Source of the DNA: Delftia acidovorans
GTDB lineage: Bacteria; Pseudomonadota; Gammaproteobacteria; Burkholderiales; Burkholderiaceae_C
NCBI GenBank assembly: GCA_031286585.1
Contig: JAITUC010000042.1
Span: 36,114 to 100,113 of the forward strand
DNA length: 64,000 nt
Reading direction: 5' to 3'
The notes beneath the pieces are model-generated. The model saw only the letters and a list, made by a program, of their open reading frames with translations. It was not told the DNA's origin and ran no database searches. The position numbers and the translations under genes are program-made. Below are positions 33,072 through 41,452 of the stretch, one piece after another. Position 1 is the first letter of the stretch, and each line of letters begins with the position of its first letter.

Positions 33072-34336
33072 ACCGATACCCCCTCTTTCTTGAACAGGTC
33101 GCGGAACACGGGATAGATCTCGCTGGCATCCGACACCTTGCGCATGGCGAAGTGCGAGAACAGCGGCAGCACCTGGCTGTACTCCTGCCACAGGCTCTGC
33201 TCTTCCTGCACCACCTGCACATAGGCGAAGTAGCGCACCAGCGGCAGGATCTTCTCGACCAGCAGGTTGCGGCAGTTGGAGCCGTCGTCGCCGAAGTTGT
33301 CGCCGTCGCTGGCCTGGGCCACGTAGATGTTCCAGTCGCCCGACGGGTAGCGCGCACGGATGATCTGGTCCAGCAGCACCAGCGCACTGCTGACCACGGT
33401 GCCGCCGCTTTCCTGCGAGTGGAAGAACTCGTCCTCGCTGACCTCGGCCGCCTGCGTGTGGTGGCGGATGAAGACGATGTCGATCTTCTCGTAGTGCCGC
33501 GTCAGAAACAGGTACAGCAGGATGAAGAAGCGCTTGGCCAGGTCCTTGCGATCCTGGTCCATGGAGCCGGACACATCCATCACGCAGAACATCACGGCCT
33601 GGCTGATGGGCGCGGGCACGCGCGTGCGGTTGCGAAACCGCAGGTCGATGGGGTCGAGAAAGGCCACCGTGCCCATGCGCAGCTTCAGGGCATCGATGCG
33701 CTGCTGCAGCTCGACCGCCGCCTCGCTGGTGCCGTCGTCCTGCGCCAGCAGTGCCTCGAGCTGCGCCTCCAGGGCCATGAGCTCGCGGTGCGGCGCCTTG
33801 GTCAGCGCAATGCGCCGGCCCAGGGCGCCGCGCATGGTACGCAGCAGGGCCAGGTTGTGCGGCGTGCCGTCGTGGCTGTAGCCGGCGCGACGCATCTTGT
33901 ACTGCAGGGTGTTGCCGATGTGGGTTCGCAGCAGGCGCGGCAGGGCCAGGTCTTCAAAGAACAGTTCCATGAACTCTTCCTTGGTCAGGGTGAAGGTGAA
34001 GTCGTCCTCGCCCTCGCCGCTGTCGCTGGCCTGGGAGCCGCCGCCGCCTGCCCCGCCCTGCGGCCGCGCGATGCGGTCGCCGCGCACATGCTCGGTGTTG
34101 CCCGGGTGCACGGTGTCATGGATGCCGCCCTGGCCGTGGTGGAACACGGGCTCGCGGATGTCCTTGCGTGGAATGGCCACGCTCTCGGACTCCTCCATGT
34201 GGCGGATGCCGCGCTTGTTCACGGCGCGACGCACCGCCTCGGTGATCTGCTCCTTGTAGCGCCGCACGAAGCGCTCGCGGTTGCCCACCGACTTGTTCTT
34301 GCCGGCCAGCCTGCGATCGATGATTTGCAATGCCAT
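33068..34336 (-). CDS. DUF444 family protein (YeaH/YhbH), VWA-like
   Basis: A 422-residue DUF444 protein. It opens with IIDRRLAGKNKSVGNRERFVRRYKEQI, has a Gly-rich region (QGGAGGGGSQASDSGEGEDDF, about 88-108) and a von Willebrand A-like fold with a MIDAS-type motif in MFCVMDVSGSMDQ near 245. The family works with PrkA-type kinase and SpoVR in starvation signalling. The start at 34336 is preceded by a G-run ribosome site. It lies 45 bp after prkA on the same strand. Confidence 0.92.
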   Translation of the reverse strand: MALQIIDRRLAGKNKSVGNRERFVRRYKEQITEAVRRAVNKRGIRHMEESESVAIPRKDIREPVFHHGQGGIHDTVHPGNTEHVRGDRIARPQGGAGGGGSQASDSGEGEDDFTFTLTKEEFMELFFEDLALPRLLRTHIGNTLQYKMRRAGYSHDGTPHNLALLRTMRGALGRRIALTKAPHRELMALEAQLEALLAQDDGTSEAAVELQQRIDALKLRMGTVAFLDPIDLRFRNRTRVPAPISQAVMFCVMDVSGSMDQDRKDLAKRFFILLYLFLTRHYEKIDIVFIRHHTQAAEVSEDEFFHSQESGGTVVSSALVLLDQIIRARYPSGDWNIYVAQASDGDNFGDDGSNCRNLLVEKILPLVRYFAYVQVVQEEQSLWQEYSQVLPLFSHFAMRKVSDASEIYPVFRDLFKKEGVSV

Positions 34337-34381
34337 CTGTTCCCCCCAGCCTGGATGCGCCGCAAGGCGGCGCCCCACCCG

Positions 34382-36304
34382 TCAGTTGCTCTTGCGAACG
34401 CGCAGGTACCACTCGCACAGCAGGCGCACCTGCTTGGACGTGTAGCCCTTGGCCTCCATCCGGGTGACGAAGTCCTCGTGCTTGCGCGCGTCCTCGGCAC
34501 TGGCCTTGGCATTGAAGCTGATCACGGGCAGCAGCTCCTCGGTGTTGGAGAACATCTTCTTCTCGATCACCACGCGCAGCTTCTCGTAGCTGGTCCAGCT
34601 GGGGTTCTTGCCCTGGTTGTTGGCCCGCGCGCGCAGCACGAAGTTGACGATCTCGTTGCGGAAGTCCTTGGCATTGGCAATGCCTGCGGGCTTCTCCACC
34701 TTCTCCATCTCGGCGTTGAGCGCGTTGCGGTCGAAGGCCTCGCCGGTATCGTTGTCGCGGTACTCGCTGTCCTGTATCCAGTAGTCGGCGTAGGTGACGT
34801 AGCGGTCGAAGATGTTCTGGCCGTACTCGCTGTAGCTCTCCAGATAGGCGGTCTGGATTTCCTTGCCGATGAACTCGGCATAGTGCGGCGACAGGTACTC
34901 CTTGATGTAGCTGGTGTACTTGGTCTCCAGCTCGGCCGGGAACTGCTCGCGCTCGATCTGCTGCTCCAGCACATACATCAGGTGGACCGGGTTGGCTGCC
35001 ACCTCGGTGCTGTCGTAGTTGAAGACCTTGGACAGGATCTTGAACGCGAAGCGCGTGGAGATGCCCGACATGCCTTCGTCCACGCCCGCATAGTCGCGGT
35101 ACTCCTGGAAGCTCTTGGCGCGCGGGTCCGTGTCCTTGAGGCTTTCGCCGTCATAGACCTGCATCTTGCTGAAGATGCTGGAGTTCTCGGGCTCCTTCAG
35201 GCGCGTGAGCACGGCGAACTGGGCCATCATCTTGAGCGTGCCGGGCGCGCACACGGCGCTGGCCAGCGAAGACTCGCGGATCAGCTTCTCGTAGATGCGC
35301 ACTTCCTCGGAGACACGCAGGCAATAGGGCACCTTGACGATGTAGACCCGGTCCAGGAAAGCCTCGTTGTTGCGGTTGTTGCGAAAGGCCTTCCACTCGC
35401 TCTCGTTGCTGTGGGCCAGCACCATGCCGTCGAATGGAATGGCACCAAAGCCCTCCGTTCCCTTGTAGTTGCTCTCCTGCGTGGCCGTCAGCAGCGGGTG
35501 CAGCACCTTGATGGGCGCCTTGAACATTTCCACGAACTCCAGCAGGCCCTGGTTGGCCAGGCACAGGCCGCCCGAGTAGCTGTAGGCGTCGGTATCGTCC
35601 TGGGCAAAATTCTCCAGCTTGCGGATGTCCACCTTGCCCACCAGGCTGGAGATGTCCTGGTTGTTCTCGTCACCGGGCTCGGTCTTGGCAATGCCCACCT
35701 GCCTGGAGATGCTGGGGTAGCGCTTGACCACGCGGAACTGGCGGATGTCGCCGCCCAGCTCCTCCAGGCGCTTGACGGCCCAGGGCGACAGCACATGGTT
35801 GAGGCAGCGCCGGGGGATGCCGAACTGCTCCTCCAGCAGCGGCCCGTCCTCCACGGGGTCGAACAGGCCCAGCGGCGACTCGTTCACGGGCGAGCCCTTG
35901 AGGGCATAGAACGGCACTTTCTGCATCAGGTATTTGAGGCGCTCGGCGATGGAGCTCTTGCCGCCGCCCACGGGGCCCAGCAGATAGAGGATCTGCTTGC
36001 GCTCTTCCAGGCCCTGGGCCGCATGGCGGAAGAAGCTCACCACCTGCTCGATGGAGTCCTCCATGCCGTAGAACTCGGCGAAGGCCGGATAGCGCCGGAT
36101 GACCTTGTTGGCAAACAGCCGCGACTGTCGTGGATCATTGCGCGTATCCACCATTTCAGGTTCGCCGATGGCTGCCAGCATGCGCTGGGCAGCGCCCTCG
36201 TAGGCCATGGGATCGCGCTGGCACAGGGCGAGAAATTCGTCCAGCGACATCTCTTCTTCGCGAAGGCGAACGTAACGTGCAGCCGAGTTGCTGATGACAT
36301 CCAT
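34382..36304 (-). CDS. prkA: PrkA-type AAA+ serine protein kinase (YeaG-like)
   Basis: A 640-residue PrkA protein. The AAA domain carries the P-loop ILYLLGPVGGGKSSIAERLK near 105-124 and KVPFYALKGSPVNESPLGLFDP right after it. The C-terminal kinase-like part includes NVEF-type helices ending VRLLCEWYLRVRKSN. Length is normal (about 640). It is the first gene of the operon with DUF444 and SpoVR, and GGGAGAGG stands before the ATG. The kinase is thought to act in adaptation to nitrogen starvation; its targets in this organism are unknown. Confidence 0.95.
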   Translation of the reverse strand: MDVISNSAARYVRLREEEMSLDEFLALCQRDPMAYEGAAQRMLAAIGEPEMVDTRNDPRQSRLFANKVIRRYPAFAEFYGMEDSIEQVVSFFRHAAQGLEERKQILYLLGPVGGGKSSIAERLKYLMQKVPFYALKGSPVNESPLGLFDPVEDGPLLEEQFGIPRRCLNHVLSPWAVKRLEELGGDIRQFRVVKRYPSISRQVGIAKTEPGDENNQDISSLVGKVDIRKLENFAQDDTDAYSYSGGLCLANQGLLEFVEMFKAPIKVLHPLLTATQESNYKGTEGFGAIPFDGMVLAHSNESEWKAFRNNRNNEAFLDRVYIVKVPYCLRVSEEVRIYEKLIRESSLASAVCAPGTLKMMAQFAVLTRLKEPENSSIFSKMQVYDGESLKDTDPRAKSFQEYRDYAGVDEGMSGISTRFAFKILSKVFNYDSTEVAANPVHLMYVLEQQIEREQFPAELETKYTSYIKEYLSPHYAEFIGKEIQTAYLESYSEYGQNIFDRYVTYADYWIQDSEYRDNDTGEAFDRNALNAEMEKVEKPAGIANAKDFRNEIVNFVLRARANNQGKNPSWTSYEKLRVVIEKKMFSNTEELLPVISFNAKASAEDARKHEDFVTRMEAKGYTSKQVRLLCEWYLRVRKSN

Positions 36305-36553
36305 ACGACCTCTCCCGGCGGCACCCGAGGGCGAACAGTGCCGCGAAGTTGCAAGGCATTCGCTACCGTGTGGAACTGTTGTAGCACCTTGCATCGGCTT
36401 TGAATAGCACCTACGTCCCACATGCCTGCATCGCTGGCGAGGTCACAATGTCAGGTTCCTGGACTACCCCGTTTTTTGCATGGCGGGAACAGTGAAGTCG
36501 GCCAGCCGGGTCTGCAGCAAGGCCCGTGAATACAGCGCCTGGCGCTCCCACTT

Positions 36554-39500
36554 TTGATGAATGATAGTCCGCACTCACACAGCGGCTCAGGCCCGAATTC
36601 AGAACCCATGTCTCTTGCCGAGAACCCTATCCACCCCGTTGATCGCCCCTGCGGCAACCTGCCTGCGGGCACGCTGATGCCGCTGTTGTGGGCACTGGCC
36701 CTTCTGCTTGCCCTGCTGCTGCCGGGCCTTGCCAAGGCCGCACCGGCAGCAGGCCCTTTGGGGGCCTTGCAGGGCACATTGGCGGGCGGATCGGCCTCGA
36801 ACCAGGACCGCCGCAATGCCATTCAGGCCCAGTTGGACGCCGCCGCATCGGCCACCAAGGAGGCCGATGCGCTGGCGCAGGAACTGGACCGCCTGCGCGC
36901 CCGGGCACGCACGCCCGTGCCTGCCCTGCCCGCCCCGCTGAGCGACGAGCAACTGGGCGGCCTGTTCGAGCGCTGGAAGGAACGCATTCCCAGCAACGCC
37001 AGCCAGGAAGTGCTGGAGCGGCTGCTGGCCGATGAGCGCGATGCCATCGCCGCACTCAAGGTGGGCATCGAGAAATCCGCAGCCGACCAGGCCAACCTGG
37101 TCTCACAACCGGGCCCGGGACGCCTCGATCTGTCCATCCTGCAGCAGCGCGCCCAGGAAAACGCGGAGCCCGTGACCGCCGAGCCCGGCGAGGCCACGGA
37201 CCTCACCCAGGCCCGCCAGACACGGCGCAGCGCAGAGCACCGCCGCGCCCTGCTGGAGCTGGCGCTGCGCCAGGAAGAGCAGTCCACCATCGAAGCCCGC
37301 CAGCGCCTGCTGGCCGCCCAGCTGCAGGCCCAGCGCCGCGAGCTGCTGGAGCGCATGCCGCGCGCCGCCTGGCTGACCCAGCGCATTGCCGAGCGCAGCC
37401 GCCAGCAGCTGGAGCAGCAGGTGCAGGAGATGGAGCTGGCCGCCCAGCACGCCTCCACCGCCGATCCCGCCGTCCGCGACCTGGCCCAGCGCAACGCCGC
37501 GCTGGCCGCGCAGATCCTCAAGAACTCCAATGAGCTGGCGCAGGAGCGCAAGACCCTGGCCAACGACGAATATGTCCGCGACCAATTGAGCGCCACGCTG
37601 CGCGACACACAGGCACGTCTGCGCCTGGGCGGTGGCAGCGCTGCCGTGGGCCAGTGGCTGTGGCAGCAGCGGGTGGAGCTATCGTCGGGCAGCACCTTGC
37701 AGGCCCGGCACCGCGCCGTGCAGCGCCAGCTGGCCGAGCTGCGGCTGACGCTGTTCAACTCCAGCAAATGGCGCCAGAACCCAGGCGCCGACACGGCCGC
37801 ACAGCCCCCCGCCGACGCTGCGGATGCAGGCAGCGCGGCGGCACCGGAGCCGGCCGCCAGCCCCGCCATTCCCGGCAATGCCGCGAATGCCTCCATCTCC
37901 GCACAGCAGACCGCCCTGCTCGCCCGGCAGGTGGCGCTCACCGATCAACTGCAGCCCGTATTGCTGCGCCGCATTGCCGTGCTGGAGCAGACCGATGAAG
38001 CGCTGCGCGCCGCCCTGCGCAGCGGCAACGAACTGCGCCAGGTGCTGGACAAGGAACTGCTGTGGTTCCCCAGCCATCGCCCCATGGACCGCACCTGGCT
38101 CAGCGAGTGGCAGGCACTGGAGCAGGACATCGAGGGCAGCAGCTCGCCCTGGAAAACCGCGCGCGCCCTGGCCGCCAGCATCTGGAACGACCCCTGGGCC
38201 TTTGGCGCCGTCGGCCTGATCGTGGCCCTGCTGCTGGGCCTGCGCCGCTACGCGCTGCGCCAGCTGCAGTCCATCGCCGTGCGCGTGGGCGACTTCATGC
38301 GCGACCACTTCGGGTTGAGCCTGCTCGCGCTGGGCTGGAGCCTGCTCTACACCCTGCCCTGGAGCTTCGCGGCCGCGGCGCTGGGCAGCCTGCTGCAAGG
38401 TCCCGAAACCGTGGGCACGGCGCTGGAGCCACTGGGCGCCACCCTGGTCCAGCTCAGCGATTTCATCTTCGTGGCCACCTTGCTCAACGCCCTGTTCTGC
38501 CCGGGCGGGCTGGCACTGGCCCACTTCGGCTGGCCGGCCGGGCGCGTGCAGATGCTGCGCCAGATGGTGCGCCGCGCCGCCTGGCTGATCGTGCCCGCCG
38601 AGCTGCTGGGAGGCCTGGCCTTCTACAGCCACGACAACCACGCCATCAGTACCTGGGGGCGCATCTCCATCCTCATGCTCTCGCTGGGCCTGGCATGGAT
38701 GGCCTGGCTGTACTTCCGCCGCGTCATGCAGCAAAAGCGCCCGGGCCTGCACTGGGGCCAGATCGTCAGCGTGGTGCTGATGCTCATGCTCAGCGCGCTG
38801 GCCGTGGGCATCGTGCTCGGCTATGTCTACACGGCCACCGAATTCATCCAGGCCCTGATGGCCAGCTTCGTGTTCCTGGGCGCGGTCGAGGTCGTGGTCA
38901 ACCTGCTGCGGCGCTGGCTGCTGCTGGGCGAACGGCGCCTGGCACTGAACCGCCTGCGCGAAGCCGCCAGGCTGGCGCAGAGCGGCGCGGGGGTCGATAC
39001 CGGCAAGGCCCCCACCGACGAAGCCACCCAGATGGCACTGGTCACCGTGGGCGCCCAGGCGCACAGGCTGCTGGGCCTGCTGCAGCAGGTGCTGGTCGTG
39101 CTGACCCTGGTCTACGCCTGGCTGCCCGTGCTGCCCGCGCTGCTGCGCTCCGAGGGCGTGGTGCTCTGGTACACCACCAACACCGGCGCCGACGGCATCG
39201 CGCATGCCGCCCCCGTGAGCCTGATGGACGCTCTGCTGGGCGTGATGATCCTGCTGCTCACCTTCAGCTTCGCACGCAACCTGCCAGGCCTGCTGGAAGT
39301 GACGCTGTCGGCCTCCAACCGCATCAGCAGCTCCGCGCGCTACACCCTGGCCACGCTGGCGCGCTACGCCATCACCATTGCCGGCACGGTCAGCGCCTTC
39401 ACGCTGCTGGGCCTGCGCTGGGGCCAGCTGCAGTGGATGGTGGCGGCGCTCACCGTGGGCCTGGGCTTTGGCCTGCAGGAGATCTTCGCCAACTTCGTCT

Positions 39501-40045
39501 CGGGCCTGATCCTGCTGGTGGAGCGGCCCTTCCGCGTGGGCGATGTCATCACCATCGACACCCTCACCGGCACCGTCACGCGCATCCGCACGCGGGCCAC
39601 CACGGTGCTGGACTTCGACAACAAGGAAATCGTCATCCCCAACAAGACCTTCATCACCGGCCAGGTGACGAACTGGACCTTGAGCGACGACGTGACCCGC
39701 CTGGTGATCGACGTGCCCGTGGCCCACGGCAATGACCCCGCCCAGGTGCGCGACATGCTGCTGGGCATTGCCAGGGAACACCCGCAGGTGCTGCGCGAGC
39801 CCGAGCCCAACTGCTGGTTCATGGCGCTGGAAGGCAACGGCCAGCGGTTCGAGCTGCGCGCCTACGTGGGCAAGGTCGAAGACCGCCTGCCCGTGCGCCA
39901 CGACCTCAACCGCCGCATCAACGACCGCCTCAAGGCCGCAGGCATTGCCGTGGCCTTCCCGCAGCTGGACCTGCATGTGCGCAACCTGCCGGCCCAGGCA
40001 GCGGGGCAGCCGGCGCAGCAGACACCACCCCAGCCGGCTGCATGA
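36554..40045 (+). CDS. Large MscK/KefA-like mechanosensitive channel
   Basis: A 1163-residue channel. A hydrophobic export segment (WALALLLALLLPGLAKA) near 45-65 precedes a long periplasmic coiled-coil region (residues 70-510, many Gln/Arg/Leu heptads). About ten membrane helices lie between 540 and 960. The C-terminal MscS core has the pore helix and beta domain: GLGFGLQEIFANFVSGLILLVERPFRVGDVITID near 985, then NKEIVIPNKTFITGQVTNWT. It opens under membrane tension to relieve osmotic shock. A second possible start at 36608 (MSLAENP) is equally plausible. It is divergent from prkA. Confidence 0.9.
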   Translation: MMNDSPHSHSGSGPNSEPMSLAENPIHPVDRPCGNLPAGTLMPLLWALALLLALLLPGLAKAAPAAGPLGALQGTLAGGSASNQDRRNAIQAQLDAAASATKEADALAQELDRLRARARTPVPALPAPLSDEQLGGLFERWKERIPSNASQEVLERLLADERDAIAALKVGIEKSAADQANLVSQPGPGRLDLSILQQRAQENAEPVTAEPGEATDLTQARQTRRSAEHRRALLELALRQEEQSTIEARQRLLAAQLQAQRRELLERMPRAAWLTQRIAERSRQQLEQQVQEMELAAQHASTADPAVRDLAQRNAALAAQILKNSNELAQERKTLANDEYVRDQLSATLRDTQARLRLGGGSAAVGQWLWQQRVELSSGSTLQARHRAVQRQLAELRLTLFNSSKWRQNPGADTAAQPPADAADAGSAAAPEPAASPAIPGNAANASISAQQTALLARQVALTDQLQPVLLRRIAVLEQTDEALRAALRSGNELRQVLDKELLWFPSHRPMDRTWLSEWQALEQDIEGSSSPWKTARALAASIWNDPWAFGAVGLIVALLLGLRRYALRQLQSIAVRVGDFMRDHFGLSLLALGWSLLYTLPWSFAAAALGSLLQGPETVGTALEPLGATLVQLSDFIFVATLLNALFCPGGLALAHFGWPAGRVQMLRQMVRRAAWLIVPAELLGGLAFYSHDNHAISTWGRISILMLSLGLAWMAWLYFRRVMQQKRPGLHWGQIVSVVLMLMLSALAVGIVLGYVYTATEFIQALMASFVFLGAVEVVVNLLRRWLLLGERRLALNRLREAARLAQSGAGVDTGKAPTDEATQMALVTVGAQAHRLLGLLQQVLVVLTLVYAWLPVLPALLRSEGVVLWYTTNTGADGIAHAAPVSLMDALLGVMILLLTFSFARNLPGLLEVTLSASNRISSSARYTLATLARYAITIAGTVSAFTLLGLRWGQLQWMVAALTVGLGFGLQEIFANFVSGLILLVERPFRVGDVITIDTLTGTVTRIRTRATTVLDFDNKEIVIPNKTFITGQVTNWTLSDDVTRLVIDVPVAHGNDPAQVRDMLLGIAREHPQVLREPEPNCWFMALEGNGQRFELRAYVGKVEDRLPVRHDLNRRINDRLKAAGIAVAFPQLDLHVRNLPAQAAGQPAQQTPPQPAA

Positions 40046-40055
40046 GCCATTGAAA

Positions 40056-40085
40056 CCCGCCACTCTCGAGCAATCGAGTGGCGGG
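40056..40085 (+). terminator. Hairpin after the MscK-like gene
   Basis: CCCGCCACTC and GAGTGGCGGG form a perfect 10-bp stem 11 bp past the stop; a CCATGGGCGCCATGG palindrome follows. There is no U-tract. Confidence 0.5.
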
Positions 40086-40253
40086 CCATGGGCGCCATGG
40101 CATTCCTTACTCCAATCACCGTGATTCATAAATCCTAGGATCATTCTGGAAATTTTCTTCCCCCTTCAATTCCCTCCCCAATTGAAGATCAATCCGCACA
40201 CAATCGGCATCTCACAACGATGTCTGCGGACGCTTCAAATCCTGGGAGGGGCA

Positions 40254-40835
40254 ATGGCGGAAAGAAGATATACCAGTGCAGGAATGGACGGCTGGCTCAA
40301 TGTCAGGCGCGAGCCTTCGGGGATCATCATTGCGTTGCCCGAGCATATTGCCACCGAATTGGAGTCCTCCTCGAATGGGCGAGACCACTTCATCGTCAAG
40401 GAGGGGGTGGAAAGAGGGAACAGGTTTTCCGTAAAAACCGGACACTTGAAAATACAGCAGCCTTCATACAGGCCAGCAGCAAATATTCAATTCAGCCCGA
40501 GCCGGAAAATCCTGACTTACCCAGGGGGACGTACAAGTGCCTTCACTGATGGAAACAACCCCATAAAATCCGGAACATATCCCATACAAATACCAGACTT
40601 CCCGCACCCTAGCGATCAGAGGTATTTAAGTCAAACTATCTACGCCAAGAACTGGTTCTATCTCGGTCGTGGCCCGGCTATTCCAGGAAAGGATGACAGA
40701 TACCTGCACCCTGGGATGATCAGCCAGGGCTGCATTACCGTCTCGCCAGCCGACTGGACGAAACTTTATCAATATCTTATTCTGTGCCGAAACGGGGATG
40801 GAATAACTGTTGGCACAGTCTGCGTCATACGCTAG
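40254..40835 (+). CDS. L,D-transpeptidase/Tlde1-like protein, candidate antibacterial effector
   Basis: A 193-residue protein without signal peptide or membrane segment. Its second half resembles YkuD/DUF2778-type peptidoglycan enzymes: NPIKSGTYPIQI near 102-113, FYLGRGPAIPG near 135, and the catalytic-like RYLHPGMISQGCITVSP (His152, Ser157, Cys160). The usual motif is HxxxxSxGC, so the His, Ser and Cys are all present. Cell-wall enzymes of this fold without a signal peptide occur as Tlde1-type type VI effectors. A lipoprotein gene follows 63 bp later and could encode the immunity protein. The strong GGGAGGGG site fixes the start. Base composition is AT-richer than neighbours. No secretion genes are in the window, so delivery is unproven. 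Confidence 0.68.
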   Translation: MAERRYTSAGMDGWLNVRREPSGIIIALPEHIATELESSSNGRDHFIVKEGVERGNRFSVKTGHLKIQQPSYRPAANIQFSPSRKILTYPGGRTSAFTDGNNPIKSGTYPIQIPDFPHPSDQRYLSQTIYAKNWFYLGRGPAIPGKDDRYLHPGMISQGCITVSPADWTKLYQYLILCRNGDGITVGTVCVIR

Positions 40836-40898
40836 TTATTCAGATCACCATCTATTCCCAGTACATGGACCAGAATATTCAATCAGGAAGTTCATCAA

Positions 40899-41444
40899 AT
40901 GAAAGAAATGTGGCTCACAATTTTGCTGTTAACAGCATCAACAATAGCTACCGGCTGTTTTCATCAAGCAGAGCAGGATCGGCAATTTCTACCCCAAGAA
41001 AAAGTCAGCGACCCCGAATTCGTTACGACTTGGCTGCAAGCCAACAAAAATGTCGATCAAACCGACGCAAAACGCTTCTTCCAGCTTGGCATGAAAGACA
41101 AGGCGCGGGCTGCCTGGTCCCCCGCCGCAAAATCCTTCGGGGCAAGCATGCTGCTCTATCCGGGCCCAGAGGCCTTGCACGAGTACATTGAGGCCCATCT
41201 GAGGGGGCTCGCCATGGTGCGGCAACGGGAGGGCAACATACAGGAAAAGCTGGAGGCCGATATGGCGGGAGCCCTTCGCCTCTATCGTTCCGCACTTGCG
41301 GCCGATACAGTTCTGCGAACGCTGTCTGCAGCGGAGCGGGCGGAAATCCAGGCCCATGCCGACTGCCTGCAGGCCTATGCAGGGTCTGGCCGTCCCGACA
41401 TGGACTGCCAGCCGCTGCACTGGTACTACAACGCGGCCCGATGA
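40899..41444 (+). CDS. Lipoprotein, candidate immunity protein for the preceding effector-like gene
   Basis: A 181-residue protein with an N-terminal lipoprotein signal: hydrophobic LTILLLTASTIA, then lipobox ATGC (Cys20). The mature part is helical and slightly TPR-like (FFQLGMKDKARAAWSPAAKSFGASMLLYPGPEALHEYIEAHLRGLAM), ending near Cys-containing DMDCQPLHWYYNAAR. It would be anchored in the periplasm, which is where a cell-wall-directed effector must be neutralised. Its first half is AT-rich, as in the gene before it, while the second half is nearer chromosomal composition. No family name is recognised; immunity is inferred from order and location. Confidence 0.65.
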   Translation: MKEMWLTILLLTASTIATGCFHQAEQDRQFLPQEKVSDPEFVTTWLQANKNVDQTDAKRFFQLGMKDKARAAWSPAAKSFGASMLLYPGPEALHEYIEAHLRGLAMVRQREGNIQEKLEADMAGALRLYRSALAADTVLRTLSAAERAEIQAHADCLQAYAGSGRPDMDCQPLHWYYNAAR

Positions 41445-41452
41445 GCGCAGGG

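Noticed and set aside
33008..36403. Very long plus-strand open frame across prkA, DUF444 and spoVR
   Set aside because: It is a by-product of third-position GC in the minus-strand operon; the protein is Val/Leu/His-rich without domains and lacks a ribosome site.
37679..40144. Long minus-strand open frame opposite the MscK-like gene
   Set aside because: Its translation is Gln/His/Gly-rich, while the plus-strand product has clear membrane helices and an MscS core.
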